In this document: piece by piece, positions 10,101 to 17,514 of the stretch | How positions within the stretch are numbered: position 1 is the stretch's first letter | How the letters are laid out: every line of letters begins with the position of its first letter | Assembly: GCF_000576575.1 (NCBI RefSeq) | Contig: NZ_AWQS01000003.1 | Coordinates: forward strand, 1 to 64,000 | DNA from: Intrasporangium chromatireducens Q5-1 | GTDB taxonomy: Bacteria > Actinomycetota > Actinomycetes > Actinomycetales > Dermatophilaceae | Direction of reading: 5' to 3' | Length of the DNA stretch: 64,000 nucleotides | Program-made: the position numbers and the translations under genes | The notes under the pieces: model-generated | Told to the model about the DNA's origin: nothing | The model's database searches: none | The model's input: only the letters and a program-made list of their open reading frames with translations

Positions 10101-10676
10101 GAGCTGCGTCACGCCGAAGCCAACCATCACGACCTCGACGTGCTGCTCCCGCGTTTGGTCGCCGCGCGGAGCCTGGAAGATGCCGACGACATCGCCTCCG
10201 TCCTTCACGCCCGCGTTGCACGAGCCACCGCCCGGCCCGCCGGATCAGGCCGAACCCGCAAGCCCCCGAGGCTGATCGTCGGTCTGATCCCGCACGCCGG
10301 CGGACAGATGGCAGACGACATGCGGCAAGCCCTGGACGAGCGCCGCGAGCTGATCGAGGCCCGCGCCGACGCCGTGCTCCGTGGCTCTCTGACCGATGAG
10401 GAACCGTGGACGGCAGACCTCGGCACGGCGCCGAGGGGCGAGAAGCAGAAGGCGGCGTGGTGGCGTGCCGCCTGCACCATCGCCGCCTACCGCGACCGTT
10501 ACGGCATCACCGATGACCGGACCCCGCTCGGCCCGACGCCGGAGAGCACCAGCCAGAAGATCGACGCCATCCGCGCCCGCGCCGCTCTCAACCGCGCCCA
10601 GGCGATCGCCCACGAAGGCGCGACGGCTGATCCGGTGCGGCCAGCGGCCGCATCACGTCCTACACGGAGCTTGTGA
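7110..10676 (+). CDS. traA: MobF-family conjugative relaxase with RecD-like helicase (TraA/TrwC type)
   Basis: A 1188-residue relaxase-helicase that would nick the element at its oriT and unwind the transferred strand. The N-terminal TrwC-like domain has a tyrosine pair in TRYYAEAG (about residues 35-42) and the metal-binding histidine cluster HYDSRAGDPQLHTHVV (about 215-230). The helicase half has Walker A GPAGAGKTTAM (near 557), Walker B VIIDEAS (near 628), GDWGQLQSPG, and the RecD-type motif VTAHRAQGVTTD. The GTG at 7110 is chosen because a GGAAGGAG site sits 8 bases upstream and the conserved domain begins immediately; the frame extends to 6813 without support. No secretion genes are nearby, so transfer genes lie elsewhere or a helper is needed. 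Confidence 0.93.
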   Translation: MTVSMRVMSAGDGYKYLLKSIAAGDGDRSLSTPLTRYYAEAGTPPGFWMGSGLDRLGRGELVEGAQVSEAQLALLVGMGHDPITGEPLGRAYQQFASITERIKQRVDALDPELGPATRAHEVAAIEAEEAERGTRRAVAGYDFTFSVPKSVSTIWAVADAGTQALIADAHHAAVAELVAFLEREVAATRVGATGPDGAVAHVDVAGVVAAAFDHYDSRAGDPQLHTHVVISNKVLTVQDGRWRTLAGRPMHAVVVAVSEFYNAALADQLTRVLGVEWEARERGRDRNPAWEVEGVPDELVAEFSTRSRHIEAEKDRLIAEYVAKHGRQPSARTVLKLRAQATLATRPEKQVRSLADLTREWRQRAGRVLRRDANGWACTLTTANAQVPRRVLRADDVPLDVVREVGQTVMETVGEKRSTWTRWNLHAEASRQLMGWRFASIQDREAITGLVVDAAEHASLRLTPPELASSPLQFRRVDGTSRFRPHASALFSSEALLAAEDRLLARAAETSGPVVPLETVERIARKPDARGRVLGEDQATALAAVAVSGRVVDVLVGPAGAGKTTAMNGLRRAWEKEHGTGSVIGLAPSAVAAQVLADDLGIATENTAKWWQNHIMYGTTFTAGQLVIIDEASLAGTMSLDRLTREAEKAGAKVLLVGDWGQLQSPGAGGSFAMLVHARDDAPELTDLHRFTNEWEKTTSLQLRHGRTEAIDTLIEHRRITGGDEEAMVDAAYTAWRRDLAAGRASILVTETHATVTELNTRARAERIIDGTVNPTRELALRDGTAVSEGDLVITRENDRRLRNGRTWVRNGSRWIVTGVREDGSVSIRPAGRRFGGGIVLPADYVAEHLDLGYAVTAHRAQGVTTDTAHAVVTATTTRENFYVSMTRGAHSNHAYVAVDREDAEHAVPHPGDNPNVTARSILYGVLQHIGAELSAHETITAEQEHWGSIAQLAAEYDTIAQAAQHDRWAALLQTSGLTAEQIEDVLDSDAYGALSAELRHAEANHHDLDVLLPRLVAARSLEDADDIASVLHARVARATARPAGSGRTRKPPRLIVGLIPHAGGQMADDMRQALDERRELIEARADAVLRGSLTDEEPWTADLGTAPRGEKQKAAWWRAACTIAAYRDRYGITDDRTPLGPTPESTSQKIDAIRARAALNRAQAIAHEGATADPVRPAAASRPTRSL

Positions 10677-10701
10677 GACCCGACCAGCGACGGGCCGACC
10701 G

Positions 10702-11706
10702 TCAGAGAGAACGTCCCGTCGTGCCCGGCGACGGGCGCCGGTGCCCGAACTCGCGTCCGACCTCGGGCCGCGTCACAGTCCGGTCCGGGGTCCTGTCGGC
10801 GTCGAGCAGGTCAATCACATTGCCGGTGTGAGTCACGAGAGAGGCGAAGCCTTGCTTGATGAGTTCGTTCGGCCCCGCACTCGCGACGCTGGTCACCGGA
10901 CCGGGCACCGCGCCGACGCCCCGGCCGAGCTCGTGCGCGGCCATGACTGTAGTCATCGACCCGGATCGCGGACTGGCCTCGGGGATCACGGTCGCACCCG
11001 AGAGTGCCGCCAGCAGGCGGTTGCGAGCCAGGAACCTGTGTCTGGTCGGCGCGGCGCCCGGCGGCAGCTCGCTCACCAGCAGCCCGACATCTCCAATGCG
11101 ACGCAGCAGCTCGCTGTGCCCGGCAGGGTAGGGACGGTCCAGCCCGCCGGCCAAGACGGCGATCGTGTGTCCGCTCGCGGCGAGCACGCTCTTGTGCGCG
11201 GCACCTTCGATCCCGTAGGCGCCACCGGAGACGACGACCCGTTCCTCATCGGCCAGCCCCGTCGCCAGCTCGCCGGCGACGTGCTCGCCGTAGGAGGTCG
11301 CGGCGCGAGCGCCTGTGATTGTGGCCCGATCACTCAGCGCCGTCGTCAAGAACGAGGCCGCGCCGCGTGTCCACAGCAGGTACGGGGCACGCTCGCCCAG
11401 GTCGTTCAGCCCGGCCGGCCATTCCTTGTCGGACGGGATGAGCGTGCCGAACCCGTGCCGCTCCGCCTGAGCCATCTGATCCAGCACTCCGGGTGTGACC
11501 CGCGCTGTCAGCCGTTCGCGCCACATCAGCACGTCGGCGCGTGCCAGGCCGGGGACTTCGTCGTCCGCCTCGATCAGCCGCAGCGTCTCGACCCCGCCGT
11601 GACGGGTGAGGACGTACCCGGTGGTCGGGTCGTTCGGTTCGGCGATCATCGACAGCGTGATCCGTGCCATCCGCTCTCCCTGCATCTGCTCCGCCAACGT
11701 CGTCAT
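10702..11706 (-). CDS. dprA: DprA/Smf-family DNA-processing protein
   Basis: A 334-residue protein with a DprA Rossmann-like domain. Motifs are [67 protein letters not shown] and [20 protein letters not shown]. The last includes the SGS-type ligand segment of the family. DprA loads RecA on incoming single-stranded DNA in natural transformation. On conjugative elements such homologues may help the single strand become established or act in defence; that role is inference. It faces the relaxase gene tail to tail with a 25-base gap, an unusual genomic setting, because chromosomal dprA normally sits with rnhB or topA-type genes. Confidence 0.88.
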   Translation of the reverse strand: MTTLAEQMQGERMARITLSMIAEPNDPTTGYVLTRHGGVETLRLIEADDEVPGLARADVLMWRERLTARVTPGVLDQMAQAERHGFGTLIPSDKEWPAGLNDLGERAPYLLWTRGAASFLTTALSDRATITGARAATSYGEHVAGELATGLADEERVVVSGGAYGIEGAAHKSVLAASGHTIAVLAGGLDRPYPAGHSELLRRIGDVGLLVSELPPGAAPTRHRFLARNRLLAALSGATVIPEASPRSGSMTTVMAAHELGRGVGAVPGPVTSVASAGPNELIKQGFASLVTHTGNVIDLLDADRTPDRTVTRPEVGREFGHRRPSPGTTGRSL

Positions 11707-11920
11707 GATCGGTGTCCTCTCGCTCCCAGGTCACCGACGAGGTACACGCCTGCCCGCCGACGACGGGTTCCCTCTGTCGGAGCACGGTCGTAGACTGGGC
11801 GACGAGGCAGGTTCTTTAGCTACGCGGGTCCTACGGGACGGCCCCTTCGAGGGCACTCGGTTCATAGCCGCCTCCACGACGGAACACCGTCGCGCTATGA
11901 CGAGGAAAGAGAGACCCGCG

Positions 11921-12343
11921 ATGCTCCGCACATCTGTCGCGCTCAGCGCACGAGGCTACGGCGTACTCCGCTACGCACCCACCAACCTGCTGCTCAACAC
12001 CATCCGCACCAGACGCGGCCTCAAGTGGGGCATCCCTGCGATGCTCCTGGCCGTGCCCTACTTCTACGCCGCCGCGATCTGCACCACGATCATCAACGAC
12101 GACGGCCCCGGCTGGCTCTACCTGCTGGTCCTGCTGCTCGTCTGGAACGCCCTCAAGTTCATCTGGATCGGCCCGACAAGCATCGCTCTGCTCGCTCGGG
12201 CTCGTTTCGCTGCGAGACAGCGGCCACTACACCCGACGGACCCAACGCGCCCGCAGACCCACCGGCGCGTCCCTGAGTCAGTGTCCAAGCCGGCCGATAC
12301 CGTTAGAGCAGAGGTTCGATCGAGAGGAGTGCGTACGTGGTAG
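11921..12343 (+). CDS. Small two-helix membrane protein, often labelled sulfate permease in mobile elements
   Basis: A 140-residue protein from ATG 11921, preceded by AGGAAAGAG. The N-terminus [20 protein letters not shown] is followed by [18 protein letters not shown]. Two hydrophobic helices span about residues 45-65 and 70-90, and the polar tail is not conserved-looking. Homologues in actinobacterial elements are commonly annotated sulfate permease, but it is far too short to be one and real function is unknown. Its final seven bases overlap the GTG of the adenine methyltransferase gene at 12337, so it may lead that operon. The frame extends upstream to 11606 without support. Confidence 0.7.
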   Translation: MLRTSVALSARGYGVLRYAPTNLLLNTIRTRRGLKWGIPAMLLAVPYFYAAAICTTIINDDGPGWLYLLVLLLVWNALKFIWIGPTSIALLARARFAARQRPLHPTDPTRPQTHRRVPESVSKPADTVRAEVRSRGVRTW

Positions 12344-13539
12344 TCCGCTACATGGGCACAAAGCGCCACATGGCGGATCACGTGCGTGATGCCATCGCCC
12401 AGCTCGAACCCGATGGACGGGTTGTGGACCTCTTCTCGGGCATGGGCAGCGTAGCCGAGAGCCTCAAGGAGACGGCCTCGGTGGTCACGAACGACGCGAT
12501 GAGCTTCACGGCAGCCCTGTCAAGAGCGCGGTTCACCGGCCAGGATCGTCAATCCAGCTCAGCCGAGGTGGTGGAACGCCTGCTGCCCAAATACAAGGCA
12601 AGGCTCCAAGAGTTGGAGCAGGCGTACGCCTCTGAGTTGAAGAGCGAAGCCATTGCGCTCGATGGCTCACGGACTGATCTGCTCAGCTACATGGACAAGG
12701 CGCAACACGTAGGCAACTCCGCTACTCGTCGTCGTGCCGCGAGAACGGCCGCTGAATCGAGTGGTTTTGCACACTACGAGTTGGCGACCCTCTATTTTTC
12801 TGCCGGCTATCTCAGCCTTCGACAGGCAATCGAGCTGGACGCCGCGCGGGCCGCAATTGATAGCGATGATCGGCTAGACGAGCGTGACTGGATCGTGGCG
12901 GCCTGGATCGCCGGCGCATCCGTCCTTGTTAACGCTCCGGGCCACACGGCCCAATATCTTCGGCCGAACTCTGCATCAGCTCACACCCGGATCGTGCGTA
13001 CTTGGTCACGTTCACTCTGGGACGAGTTCGCAAACTCGCTCGATGCAGTTTCACAAGTTGGCTCCGAGTCATGGAGGTGTCAGAACTCTGTGTATGTGGG
13101 AGATGCCCTTGATCTCGTTAGTGCCGGTGAACTCCGAGATATCGGGACGGTCTACGCAGACCCGCCATATACAAAGGATCAGTACAGCAGGTACTACCAC
13201 ATGTACGAGACGCTGTACCGCTACGACTTTCCGGATTCTAGCGGTGCCGGGAGGAATCGATCCGATCGTTTCACGACGGGCTTCTCCCTGAAGACTGCCG
13301 TGGTCGCGTCCTTCCATGACCTCTGCCGGAACGTGGCGAGGATGCGGGTACCGCTCGTCATCAGTTACCCGTCAAGCGGATTGCTTGGTGACGCCGGAAT
13401 GTCTGTCGCCGAGATTGCCCGCCAATACTTCGGTGAAGTTGAGACTCACTCGTACGAGGCAAATCATTCAACGATGGGTGCTTCAACGGGCGCTTCAAAG
13501 AAGTCAGCAATGGAGAATCTATATGTCTGTCTCGTCTGA
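12337..13539 (+). CDS. D12-class DNA N6-adenine methyltransferase
   Basis: A 400-residue adenine methyltransferase of the D12 (Dam-like, alpha) class. The N-terminus [15 protein letters not shown] is the usual opening of this class. It is followed by the SAM motif [13 protein letters not shown] (near residue 31) and the catalytic DPPY in [21 protein letters not shown] (near residue 275). The class methylates N6 of adenine; the target site is unknown. It overlaps the preceding membrane gene by 7 bases and the next gene by 17 bases, so three downstream-linked genes (methyltransferase, ParB-like, nuclease) form one operon. A GAGAGGAG ribosome-binding site precedes the GTG. Codon usage is visibly richer in A/T than the flanking genes, suggesting separate acquisition. 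Confidence 0.9.
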   Translation: MVVRYMGTKRHMADHVRDAIAQLEPDGRVVDLFSGMGSVAESLKETASVVTNDAMSFTAALSRARFTGQDRQSSSAEVVERLLPKYKARLQELEQAYASELKSEAIALDGSRTDLLSYMDKAQHVGNSATRRRAARTAAESSGFAHYELATLYFSAGYLSLRQAIELDAARAAIDSDDRLDERDWIVAAWIAGASVLVNAPGHTAQYLRPNSASAHTRIVRTWSRSLWDEFANSLDAVSQVGSESWRCQNSVYVGDALDLVSAGELRDIGTVYADPPYTKDQYSRYYHMYETLYRYDFPDSSGAGRNRSDRFTTGFSLKTAVVASFHDLCRNVARMRVPLVISYPSSGLLGDAGMSVAEIARQYFGEVETHSYEANHSTMGASTGASKKSAMENLYVCLV

Positions 13540-14530
13540 GCAAGAAGAACAAGCCGAATCATCACAGAACGTGACCGCGGAACTGCGCGAACTGAATGTG
13601 GCTGATGTGGTTCCTAACGACCGCAATCCGCGACTGGATTTTCCCCAAGATGAACTGGATCGTCTGACCGACTCCATCGACTTGGAGGGCGTGCTCGTTC
13701 CGATCGTCGTGTACCCCAAGGACGGGAAGTACGTTCTGGTCGATGGCGAACGCCGTTTCCGGTGCGCTCGCGATCTTGGGCACGTCAAGATTCCTGCACT
13801 CATCACAACTGAGCGCAGTGACCGTGAAGTGCTCCAGCAGATGTTCAATATCCACCTGATCAGGGAACCTTGGCGAGACATTCCCACAGCGAAAGCTCTC
13901 CAGCGACTCGCAGAGGAGATTAAGGAGTCCGAGGGACGCGACCCCAACGACAATGAGTTGCGTGACCTCACTGGACTATCCATCGAACGGGTACGCCAGC
14001 TTCGCTACGTGGTTACCCTTCCTGACGAGTGGCAGGACTACATCCGGGAAGAAACGATTCCACTCAACTTCTTCTGGGAGTTGAAGAAGAACGTCATTGA
14101 CGCACTCCGAAACAATCGGCCGGCGATCCTCGATCAGTACGGTCAAGAACGAGTGAGTAGCGCGTTCGTCCAGAAGCGCCTCGATCAAGTCATCACGGAC
14201 ACGGTGAGCCTTCGTAAGGTCTCGCCGATCATCAAGTTTGCGGCCCAGGACGCAGCCTCGAATGGAACGGGTGAGTCTGCGCTCGACACCTCGATTCGTG
14301 ACCTCATCGAGAAGCCGGAAGCGACCATCGATGACGCCTACGAAGAGACCGTCCAGATGATGGTTGAGGTGGATAAACTCGGTCGACGGACCTCCACGAT
14401 GGTAGCCGTGTTTGCGCGCTTGCTGACTCAGACTGCCGGCACGCCGGACTACGAGGAGGTTCGCCGGCTGGGGCGAGAACTCATCACACAGGTCACCGCC
14501 CTGATCGATGCGAATGAGCAGCGCGGCTGA
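13523..14530 (+). CDS. ParB-like protein with CTPase-type box, no ParA partner
   Basis: A 335-residue protein from ATG 13523, with GGAGA upstream. Residues about 20-110 form a ParB/Srx domain: VVPNDRNPRLDFPQDELDRL, then EGVLVPIVVYP, then VDGERRFRCARDLG (near residue 75). The GERR box is the CTP-binding signature of true ParB proteins. Residues about 125-185 look like the KorB/ParB helix-turn-helix, with ELRDLTGLSIERVRQLRYV. The C-terminal 150 residues are helical and unrecognised. There is no ParA gene and no partition context. Instead it lies between a methyltransferase and a nuclease gene, overlapping both (17 and 23 bases). A DNA-loading or target-recognition role in a modification/defence system is inferred. 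Confidence 0.85.
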   Translation: MSVSSEQEEQAESSQNVTAELRELNVADVVPNDRNPRLDFPQDELDRLTDSIDLEGVLVPIVVYPKDGKYVLVDGERRFRCARDLGHVKIPALITTERSDREVLQQMFNIHLIREPWRDIPTAKALQRLAEEIKESEGRDPNDNELRDLTGLSIERVRQLRYVVTLPDEWQDYIREETIPLNFFWELKKNVIDALRNNRPAILDQYGQERVSSAFVQKRLDQVITDTVSLRKVSPIIKFAAQDAASNGTGESALDTSIRDLIEKPEATIDDAYEETVQMMVEVDKLGRRTSTMVAVFARLLTQTAGTPDYEEVRRLGRELITQVTALIDANEQRG

Positions 14531-15473
14531 GGTCGAGGGTGCCCTCGTGGAGGAGATCGTCGACGAGCCATCACAGGGCCGCCCCATAGGTATAGGCGAT
14601 GTGTCGGCCGCGACTGATCGCGTCTGCGCAAGCGCGAGGGGCAAGCACTGGGTTCAAGACACAGAGTTGGATCTCGGGAGCAAGCGTTGGAAGCCGAATG
14701 CAGTGTCCCAAGACGGGACTCAGCTTCTATATGTCTTTTTGCAGGACGAGATACCAAGATTTGCTCGCGACCGACTTCGGATCGCCGCCGGTAAGGGGAT
14801 CGTACCGACGCTGGCTCTGCATCTCGCATCGCTGTTCAAGCCCGAAGTCGTTGAGTTGCTAGTTGGAATCGACGCTGACGTCATTGTTCTTGATGACTAT
14901 GTGGCAGCCAGGCAACTTGAACCCCGAGCACTACTTGCCGCGCTGGCTGACATTGAAGTGCCGGTGTCTCCAGAGCTTCGACGGAGTGTGGCGAAAGCAG
15001 TCTGGGACCGCATCAGCGACGGCACTTCGCAACAGAAGGGGCGAAGGCTAGAGGCGCTTCTCGCATTCGCGTTCGCCCAGGTAAGCGATCTGAAGGTGGT
15101 TGAGCGCAACTACAGGAATGAGACCGAGGAGATCGATCTTGTCCTCCAGATCGACAACTTTAGCTCTCGCGTCTGGCAGAAATCGGGCGTACCGTTCATC
15201 CTGGTCGAGGCGAAGAACCGCGTTGACAAGGCATCACAGCCGATGGTCTCGTCGCTCATCACCAAGCTTCAGACTAAGCGAGGCACTGCCCGAATCGCCA
15301 TCTTGGTGTCGCTAGCTGGATTCACAGAGGACGCAAGAATGCAGGAGCTTAGATTCTCAACCCAGGAGATCTGCGTCGCGATGATCGACCGTGACCAGCT
15401 TGAGAAGATGCTCTCGGCAGATGACATGGATGCGGAGCTTGAGTCAGTTGTGAGACACGCCCTACTTCGCTAG
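14508..15473 (+). CDS. Putative PD-(D/E)xK restriction-type nuclease
   Basis: A 321-residue protein starting at ATG 14508 (ATG 14514 is equally possible), overlapping the ParB-like gene by 23 bases. The C-terminal half carries a PD-(D/E)xK nuclease pattern: KGRRLEALLAFAF (about 178-190) with the first acidic residue, VVERNYRNETEEIDLVLQ with the Asp of the core, then FILVEAKNRVD with the E-x-K pair near residue 234. This is the Mrr/REase-like arrangement E...D...ExK. The N-terminal 170 residues match nothing I recognise and may sense the ParB partner or DNA. In context it is the likely effector nuclease of the cassette, restrained by the upstream methyltransferase; that is inference. Confidence 0.72.
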   Translation: MRMSSAAEVEGALVEEIVDEPSQGRPIGIGDVSAATDRVCASARGKHWVQDTELDLGSKRWKPNAVSQDGTQLLYVFLQDEIPRFARDRLRIAAGKGIVPTLALHLASLFKPEVVELLVGIDADVIVLDDYVAARQLEPRALLAALADIEVPVSPELRRSVAKAVWDRISDGTSQQKGRRLEALLAFAFAQVSDLKVVERNYRNETEEIDLVLQIDNFSSRVWQKSGVPFILVEAKNRVDKASQPMVSSLITKLQTKRGTARIAILVSLAGFTEDARMQELRFSTQEICVAMIDRDQLEKMLSADDMDAELESVVRHALLR

Positions 15474-15489
15474 GAGTCGATGGACATAG

Positions 15490-17019
15490 CTAGCTGACTG
15501 AAGTCGCACCATCCCGAGCACTGACACCGGAGCGGAGCTTGAATCCTCCGTCAACCGGATCGAAGTAGGTTCCGTCTCGTAGCGAAAGATCACGTCGAAG
15601 GGTTGCTTCGGGCGTTCTTGCGGCAGACACGTCTCGAATGCCTAGCCTGCGGATCTCGGAGACCAGGTCGTTGACGGTCCACACCCGTTCGGGCGCAGTG
15701 GCCGCAACAGTTGCGGCCGCCTGTACCCAGGTCGGCTGCTCGCTGCGATGCGCTTCGTACTCCGTGAACTCGCGAGGGACGCGGTAGCCGACGGTCTTCC
15801 CTGGCCCCTCATATACTGCTTCGAGGGGCATCGGAGCATTCTCGGAGAGCAGTTCGCTCTCGATGAGCGTTAGCGTGATCCGTTGGGCGGGCATGGCGAA
15901 GCGCCTCAGTGAACGATCTTCGGCATAGCCGGCGTACTCATAGATCTCGGCACGTGAAATGAATCCGCCGGCTTGAGCAGCGAGCGAGATGATATCTGCC
16001 TGCACCTGACCTCCGGCCTCTCTCAGCTCGTGAAGAAGGTGCTTGTACGCCGCCTCAGTCCATTGCGATTCGTTCGGCGTGTCATCACGGCTACTGAGCG
16101 CGCTGGCTTCAACTAGCGATTCGGAGGCCGCCTCGTCGCTTGGTCGGATCCGCGACATAAGGCGATAAAAGTCGCTCTGCTGCAGCAGGACCAAACGAAG
16201 CCCGGTGCGTTCGAGCGCCTCCACGACAAGCTCAGGGCGGACACCGAGGGCGCGCTTCTTTGGCACAGTGATGTTGATCCGCCAGTCCTCCTTCGCGTCA
16301 TTGGTGACTAACACAAATGCACCGGAGGGTTCCTGGAGGCCTGCGAGGTACCTTAACGTTTGCTCCCACATCAGATAGTCGCCCGTACCTCGCTCGAGAA
16401 CCTGATCGGATTTCTCCTCGCCATCCTTGTATCCGGGCGGAACCTTGTCTGCGAATCGCTTCAGCCCCGCGTCAATCAACGAAGGCTCGTCGTCCCCGAA
16501 TGATGGACCTACCCGTCCCGCTAAAATCTCCTCAAGTCTGGCCAGTACAGGGTCGAGGCTGGTGTCACTGAGGATCTGCGCGACATTGAGCGGATTTCCT
16601 CGCGCCTTACTTATTGCCTCTGAAAGTTCATTCAGTTGGGTCTCCACGGTTTCTCGCATGGCCTGAATTTCTTCGGGTCGCTCGCGGTCCGGGCGTAGTG
16701 AGTTGACGATCGCGAGCAGTTCGCTGCGCACGGCGTCGATTGGCTGGACGGGGCCGGGGATGTCCGCAATGACGCTGTGGCGATTGCGCCAAAACTCCCG
16801 CATCACCTGGTGCGGCAGCCATAGGCGGGATCGGATGGACTCCAGGACGTCTAGAGCAAGTAGCCGCGCCGGTTCCTCGAATCCGTAGATGTCTAGGAGC
16901 ACGTTCGTGTCCAGGATGACGGGGCACGTCTCCAGAAGAGCCAGTACTTCATCTTCGGTCGGGTCACGGTACCCCTCGAAGCCGTCGTAGATGCCCCGTC
17001 CTGAGGGACCGTCGCCCAT
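15490..17019 (-). CDS. PIN-like domain protein (DUF4935/PIN_8 type) with C-terminal winged helix
   Basis: A 509-residue protein, convergent with the nuclease gene (16-base gap), with an AGGAGG site ahead of its ATG. N-terminal residues about 30-260 form a PIN-like ribonuclease domain. PVILDTNVLLDIYGF holds the first Asp near residue 38. LWLPHQVMREFWRNR resembles the DUF4935 signature. FVLVTNDAKEDWRI supplies the late Asp pair near residue 240. Residues about 440-505 (WVQAAATVAATAPERVWTVN, then LRRDLSLRDGTYF) resemble a HARE-HTH-type winged helix, a domain known beside restriction enzymes. The middle contains a second possible wing around AGGFISRAEIYEYAGYAE. A defence-related RNase or DNA-bound effector is plausible but unproven. 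Confidence 0.72.
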   Translation of the reverse strand: MGDGPSGRGIYDGFEGYRDPTEDEVLALLETCPVILDTNVLLDIYGFEEPARLLALDVLESIRSRLWLPHQVMREFWRNRHSVIADIPGPVQPIDAVRSELLAIVNSLRPDRERPEEIQAMRETVETQLNELSEAISKARGNPLNVAQILSDTSLDPVLARLEEILAGRVGPSFGDDEPSLIDAGLKRFADKVPPGYKDGEEKSDQVLERGTGDYLMWEQTLRYLAGLQEPSGAFVLVTNDAKEDWRINITVPKKRALGVRPELVVEALERTGLRLVLLQQSDFYRLMSRIRPSDEAASESLVEASALSSRDDTPNESQWTEAAYKHLLHELREAGGQVQADIISLAAQAGGFISRAEIYEYAGYAEDRSLRRFAMPAQRITLTLIESELLSENAPMPLEAVYEGPGKTVGYRVPREFTEYEAHRSEQPTWVQAAATVAATAPERVWTVNDLVSEIRRLGIRDVSAARTPEATLRRDLSLRDGTYFDPVDGGFKLRSGVSARDGATSVS

Positions 17020-17246
17020 CGTCTGCCTCCTGTGTGCCGCGTCTGTGTAGTGTGCCTAGTCTCTCGGAGATCGGGCCTGGGGGGCTAGGGATCGCCTTCG
17101 CCCCTGGGCACGCGCACGGACTCTCTTCTCGTTGTCTTGTAACGCCCCCTTGACTCGGTCAAGCCGTCGTGATCGAGGGGCCAGCCGAACACGCCACAGT
17201 CGATGCGGGGTGAGCCTCTGGTGGCACTTCTCGCGTCGCGCACGAG

Positions 17247-17307
17247 GGGGACCAGTAGGGGACCAGAATCATGCAAACCATGCATCTCGTGACGTGCGCT
17301 GCATGAT
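17247..17307. repeat. Cluster of short repeats beside the att site, possible recombinase arm or accessory sites
   Basis: GGGGACCAG occurs twice (17247-17255 and 17258-17266). It is followed by ATCATGCA at 17268-17275 and its inverse TGCATGAT at 17300-17307, with ATGCAT at 17280-17285 between them. The cluster lies 50-110 bases inside the element from the tRNA fragment, where arm-type integrase or excisionase sites are expected. Otherwise 17020-17357 contains the promoter of the PIN gene and no open frame with protein-like composition. Confidence 0.4.
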
Positions 17308-17357
17308 CTGAGCCCCGGAAACACGCGGACTTCGGCCTCGACGAGGCTGTCTAGACG

Positions 17358-17403
17358 CCTGGGGGTCAAGGGGTCGCAGGTTCAAATCCTGTCAGCCCGA
17401 CCA
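17358..17403 (+). other. attR: 3' half of tRNA-Pro (anticodon GGG) left by integration
   Basis: The sequence reads as the end of a tRNA. The anticodon loop is CTGGGGGTC, the T arm GCAGG-TTCAAAT-CCTGT, and the acceptor 3' strand CAGCCCG plus discriminator A and CCA ending at 17403. The 5' acceptor would be CGGGCTG, and a C1-G72 pair with GGG anticodon indicates tRNA-Pro. No 5' half (D arm or acceptor strand) exists upstream, so this is not a functional tRNA gene but the duplicate core made on integration. The rebuilt complete gene should lie at the left end, outside the window. Confidence 0.82.
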
Positions 17404-17408
17404 CACGG

Positions 17409-17449
17409 AACCGGCTCTGACCAGCACCTTCGCTGAGTCAGGGCCGGTT
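17409..17449 (+). terminator. Terminator hairpin of the chromosomal tRNA-Pro locus
   Basis: AACCGGCTCTGAC at 17409-17421 pairs with GTCAGGGCCGGTT at 17437-17449: thirteen base pairs with one G-T wobble, a 15-base loop, and a T-containing tail (CGTCGTTCCTT). It starts 5 bases after the CCA of the tRNA fragment, as expected for the original tRNA terminator, and so marks the return to chromosomal sequence. Confidence 0.75.
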
Positions 17450-17514
17450 CGTCGTTCCTTCCCTCGAGCCGAGTGGCGGTGTGTGGGCGCGACGGGCGAG
17501 GGTAGGGGACCGGC

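Larger units (their letters stand above)
1..17403. mobile_element. Right-hand part of an integrative conjugative/mobilizable element (left end outside window)
   Basis: The stretch ends at 17358-17403 in a copy of the 3' half of a tRNA-Pro gene, the usual right attachment site of tRNA-integrating elements. Content supports mobility: a MobF relaxase-helicase (7110-10676), two DNA methyltransferases of different classes, a DprA homologue and a putative defence cassette beside the att site. The kdp operon would be cargo. No integrase, excisionase, VirB4 or coupling-protein gene was found, so these must lie left of position 1 or be missing. Whether kdp belongs to the element or is older chromosome to its left cannot be settled here, because the left border is not visible. 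Confidence 0.7.

Noticed and set aside
13523-14530. Plasmid or chromosome partition locus
   Set aside because: No ParA ATPase gene or parS-like array is present, and the neighbours are a methyltransferase and a nuclease.
17285-17403. Complete tRNA-Pro gene
   Set aside because: Only anticodon loop, T arm and 3' acceptor are present; no D arm or 5' acceptor strand CGGGCTG exists upstream.
1-17403. Tyrosine or serine integrase gene for the element
   Set aside because: No protein in this stretch shows the R-H-R-Y recombinase or serine-recombinase motifs; it must lie outside the window or be lost.
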